From NCBI RefSeq assembly GCF_010435915.1, contig NZ_JAAFZH010000023.1, positions 44,401 to 108,400 on the forward strand: DNA of 64,000 nt. Reading direction: 5' to 3'. A program made the translations under genes and the position numbers. This document shows, one piece after another, positions 62,481-64,000 of this stretch; position 1 is the stretch's first letter; every line of letters begins with the position of its first letter. The stretch is from Spirosoma terrae. Lineage in GTDB: Bacteria; Bacteroidota; Bacteroidia; Cytophagales; Spirosomataceae. The notes under the pieces were generated by a model. That model worked only from the letters and a program-made list of their open reading frames with translations. It was not told the origin of the DNA and ran no database searches.

Positions 62481-62535
62481 TGCCACACGCTACGTTATTT
62501 TCACGACGCTACGTCCGTTTTCGCTTTTTGTGTTC

Positions 62536-62596
62536 ACCCAACGCCCACAGGTGTTGATGGTGAGGAACGAGCCTTTACACACCTGCCCGGTTGGGC
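62536..62596. repeat. attC-like site 7
   Basis: A shorter copy, 61 bases, from ACCCAAC to GTTGGGC; the central loop is reduced but the inner arms CAGGTG and CACCTG still pair exactly. Confidence 0.68.
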
Positions 62597-62885
62597 TGAA
62601 AATTCTCCTACGGGACGAGCATCTTGTCACAGATAGCCTGCCCACGCGGAGCGAACACAACGCACTTCGAAGCCTTTTTATATCTAACGAAAAAGTATTT
62701 ACGAAGAAGGGGAAATTTGGAACTCGTCAGCCCATAACTAGTGCTGGATTTTGTTCCAAGGTTGAGTTACTTCCAACTGTTTCATAGTATTCCGTGCGAT
62801 GGTGCAGATGTCTGTTGATATACTGATAATTAATTAGTTGCGTCCGAGCATTTTAAATAAATACTATGGTGGTAGCAGTTAGTTT
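62597..62885. other. Gap between attC-like site 7 and the next gene
   Basis: The first 55 bases repeat the sequence found after site 6 (CGGGACGAGCATCTTGTCA, then GCCTGCCCACGCGGA). The remaining 230 bases are AT-rich and show no gene on either strand that I can support; a decayed cassette is possible. Confidence 0.45.
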
Positions 62886-63416
62886 TTATATTGGCTGAAA
62901 TAATTCATTTTCCTCCATACATACTAGTTTGTAGTGTCTTGGAAAATACCAACTTAAAAAATGCAAGAATGAATTAACAGATTCGGAGTCAGTTTTTTTA
63001 AACATCTTTGGAAGTATATTGAATGTCAATGTCAATTTATTGTCTTTATCAATCCATAACATTAAACAAATTTTTGTATCCAATCCCCAACTCTTTAAAA
63101 AATTTCTAATTACATTTCTTGCATCTTGTGGTAAATATGTTTCAGATGGATTTCCTATTCTTACTCTGTTACTATTTACCATTCTATCTGTAACTATACC
63201 CGTAAACGGATTCGTTATATTATTTGAGTAAAATTTACTGTTTAAATAAAAATCAACAACATCTCCATAAGAAAATACCCAATCTGGTTCTTCTTTATCA
63301 GCATTTATTGCAATTCCAAGTCCGTCTGATATTAGATAATCCGAAACCATATGGTTTACTACAAAACATTCAAATTCTTTATTTGGCTCTGGTAATAGTA
63401 AGTAGAGTTGTTGCAA
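62886..63416 (-). CDS. Cassette gene: unknown protein, probably 5'-truncated
   Basis: 176 residues, strongly AT-rich compared with everything else in the window. Segments: EFECFVVNHMVSDYLISDGL, INADKEEPDWVFSYGDVVDF, IGNPSETYLPQDARNVIRNF, ICLMLWIDKDNKLTLTFNIL. No family recognised. The only start is a TTG (63416) immediately beside the transposase unit, and the sequence just upstream looks like an IS end, so the true N-terminus may have been removed by insertion. Confidence 0.6.
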   Translation of the reverse strand: MQQLYLLLPEPNKEFECFVVNHMVSDYLISDGLGIAINADKEEPDWVFSYGDVVDFYLNSKFYSNNITNPFTGIVTDRMVNSNRVRIGNPSETYLPQDARNVIRNFLKSWGLDTKICLMLWIDKDNKLTLTFNILPKMFKKTDSESVNSFLHFLSWYFPRHYKLVCMEENELFQPI

Positions 63417-63466
63417 GGGTGATAGTCAGTTCGTTTGTAAGTGCTCAACTAAGTTAATTTTGTGGC

Positions 63467-64000
63467 ATGAATTTCTCAACTGTTAACTTACGAACAGACC
63501 GGCATTGGCGCTCAGCTACCGGGCTTGACCAGAATCGATTTCAAAAGCTGCTCCATTTGCTACCTGCTGCTTATGAACAACTGTACGGGCAATCTATGGA
63601 ACAACGCCATAAAGATTGTCCTGACGAGCCAACCCTGAGTAGTTATGAAGACCTGCTGTTATTCACTTTATTCTCGTTGAAATCAGGGCTTTCTTTCGAT
63701 TTGTTGGGCTTAACTACAGGCATGGATGGCTCTACCGCCAAGCGTAATCAGGATATTGGTCTGGCCCTGGTTAAGCAAGCCTTAAGTCAGTCGGGACATC
63801 TGCCAAAGACCCATTTCGATAACGCCGAAAGTTTCAAAGCTTACTTCAAAGACAAAGGTCCTGTGCTGATTGATGCCACTGAGCAACGGACCCAGCGACC
63901 AACGGATACCGATTACCAGAAAGGCATGTATAGTGGTAAAAAAAAGCCCATACTGTCAAGTCGTTGATTTTGGCTACGGCTGACCGCTATCTTCATTATG
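63467..64000 (+). CDS. IS5-like transposase, frameshifted and cut by the window end
   Basis: The first frame gives 166 residues: an N-terminal helix-turn-helix domain (YEDLLLFTLFSLKSGLSFDL, MDGSTAKRNQDIGLALVK) and the start of a DDE domain (VLIDATEQRTQRPTD, TDYQKGMYSGKKK). It then stops at 63967. After the A-run at 63938-63945 the -1 frame continues KAHTVKSLILATADRYLHY to the window end, exactly what such transposases have. So the gene is either read by programmed frameshifting or mutated. The left end of the element should lie near 63400-63430. Confidence 0.75.
63938..63945 (+). other. A8 slippery site in the transposase gene
   Basis: Eight A followed by G (A AAA AAG context) is a classical -1 ribosomal frameshift heptamer; a shift of -1 joins the two transposase frames. 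Any stimulatory structure would lie beyond or at the end of the window. Confidence 0.55.

Noticed and set aside
57000..63400. A simple family of transposon terminal repeats
   Set aside because: Genes between the copies are unrelated non-transposase genes, the copies are all in the same orientation, and the stems co-vary; an attC-type array fits better, though I cannot exclude another repeat family.
1..64000. tRNA or rRNA genes
   Set aside because: I looked for T-loop (GTTCGAATC-like) and rRNA signatures and found none convincing; a tRNAscan-SE run would settle it.

Overview
The window comes from a Bacteroidota chromosome, most like a Cytophagales/Spirosoma-type organism. The evidence is a SusC/SusD pair with a FecR anti-sigma factor and ECF sigma factor, the type IX secretion regulator PorX, a protease with a type IX C-terminal sorting domain, a Nudix-type AraR, and promoter words of the TAnnTTTG class. 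The genus is inference. No rRNA or tRNA gene was recognised.

Region 1 (1-13.9 kb) is mainly housekeeping: rsmI (5' cut), an MBL hydrolase, pssA, purS, fabH, a CoA-binding protein, a NUMOD4/HNH protein, a 1279-residue membrane histidine kinase, an IscA-like protein, HMG-CoA lyase, a TPR lipoprotein, galK and a transaldolase-family gene. Region 2 (13.9-29.2 kb) holds ftsE, a large secreted metalloprotease, and a minus-strand glycan-uptake locus in the order sigma, fecR, susC, susD, an SGNH esterase whose sequence blocks look circularly permuted, and an FAD oxidoreductase. A phosphodiesterase follows. Region 3 (29.5-43.2 kb) holds lipoproteins, a LysM/RlpA-like protein, porX, a two-gene GTPase operon of unknown role (35164-38449), an M61 peptidase and a PKD/vWA lipoprotein.

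Region 4 (43.2-52.7 kb) is a complete L-arabinose locus: a mutarotase divergent from araR, then araB, araA, a GH51 arabinofuranosidase, araD and a sodium/sugar symporter. Matching TTGTGTC palindromes lie at the araR and araB promoters. Region 5 (52.8-56.9 kb) holds alaA, a DUF2306 membrane protein, a Crp-type regulator, two small membrane proteins and an EthD-like protein.

Region 6 (about 57.0-63.4 kb) is the most unusual part. Small, mostly AT-rich minus-strand genes alternate with seven copies of an imperfect palindrome of 61-88 bases. Each copy starts ACCCAAC and ends GTTGGGC, fitting the integron attC ends RYYYAAC and GTTRRRY, and the inner stem arms co-vary between copies. I read this as an integron-like cassette array without a visible integrase. 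One site is split by an IS110-family element inserted right at the GTTGGGC core. Two cassettes lack a gene and resemble each other. Leaders between the sites carry degenerate tandem units of about 53-60 bp. The window ends in a second transposase with a probable frameshift signal.

Many genes are separated by unusually long, near-perfect hairpins (up to 28 bp) that probably act as bidirectional terminators.
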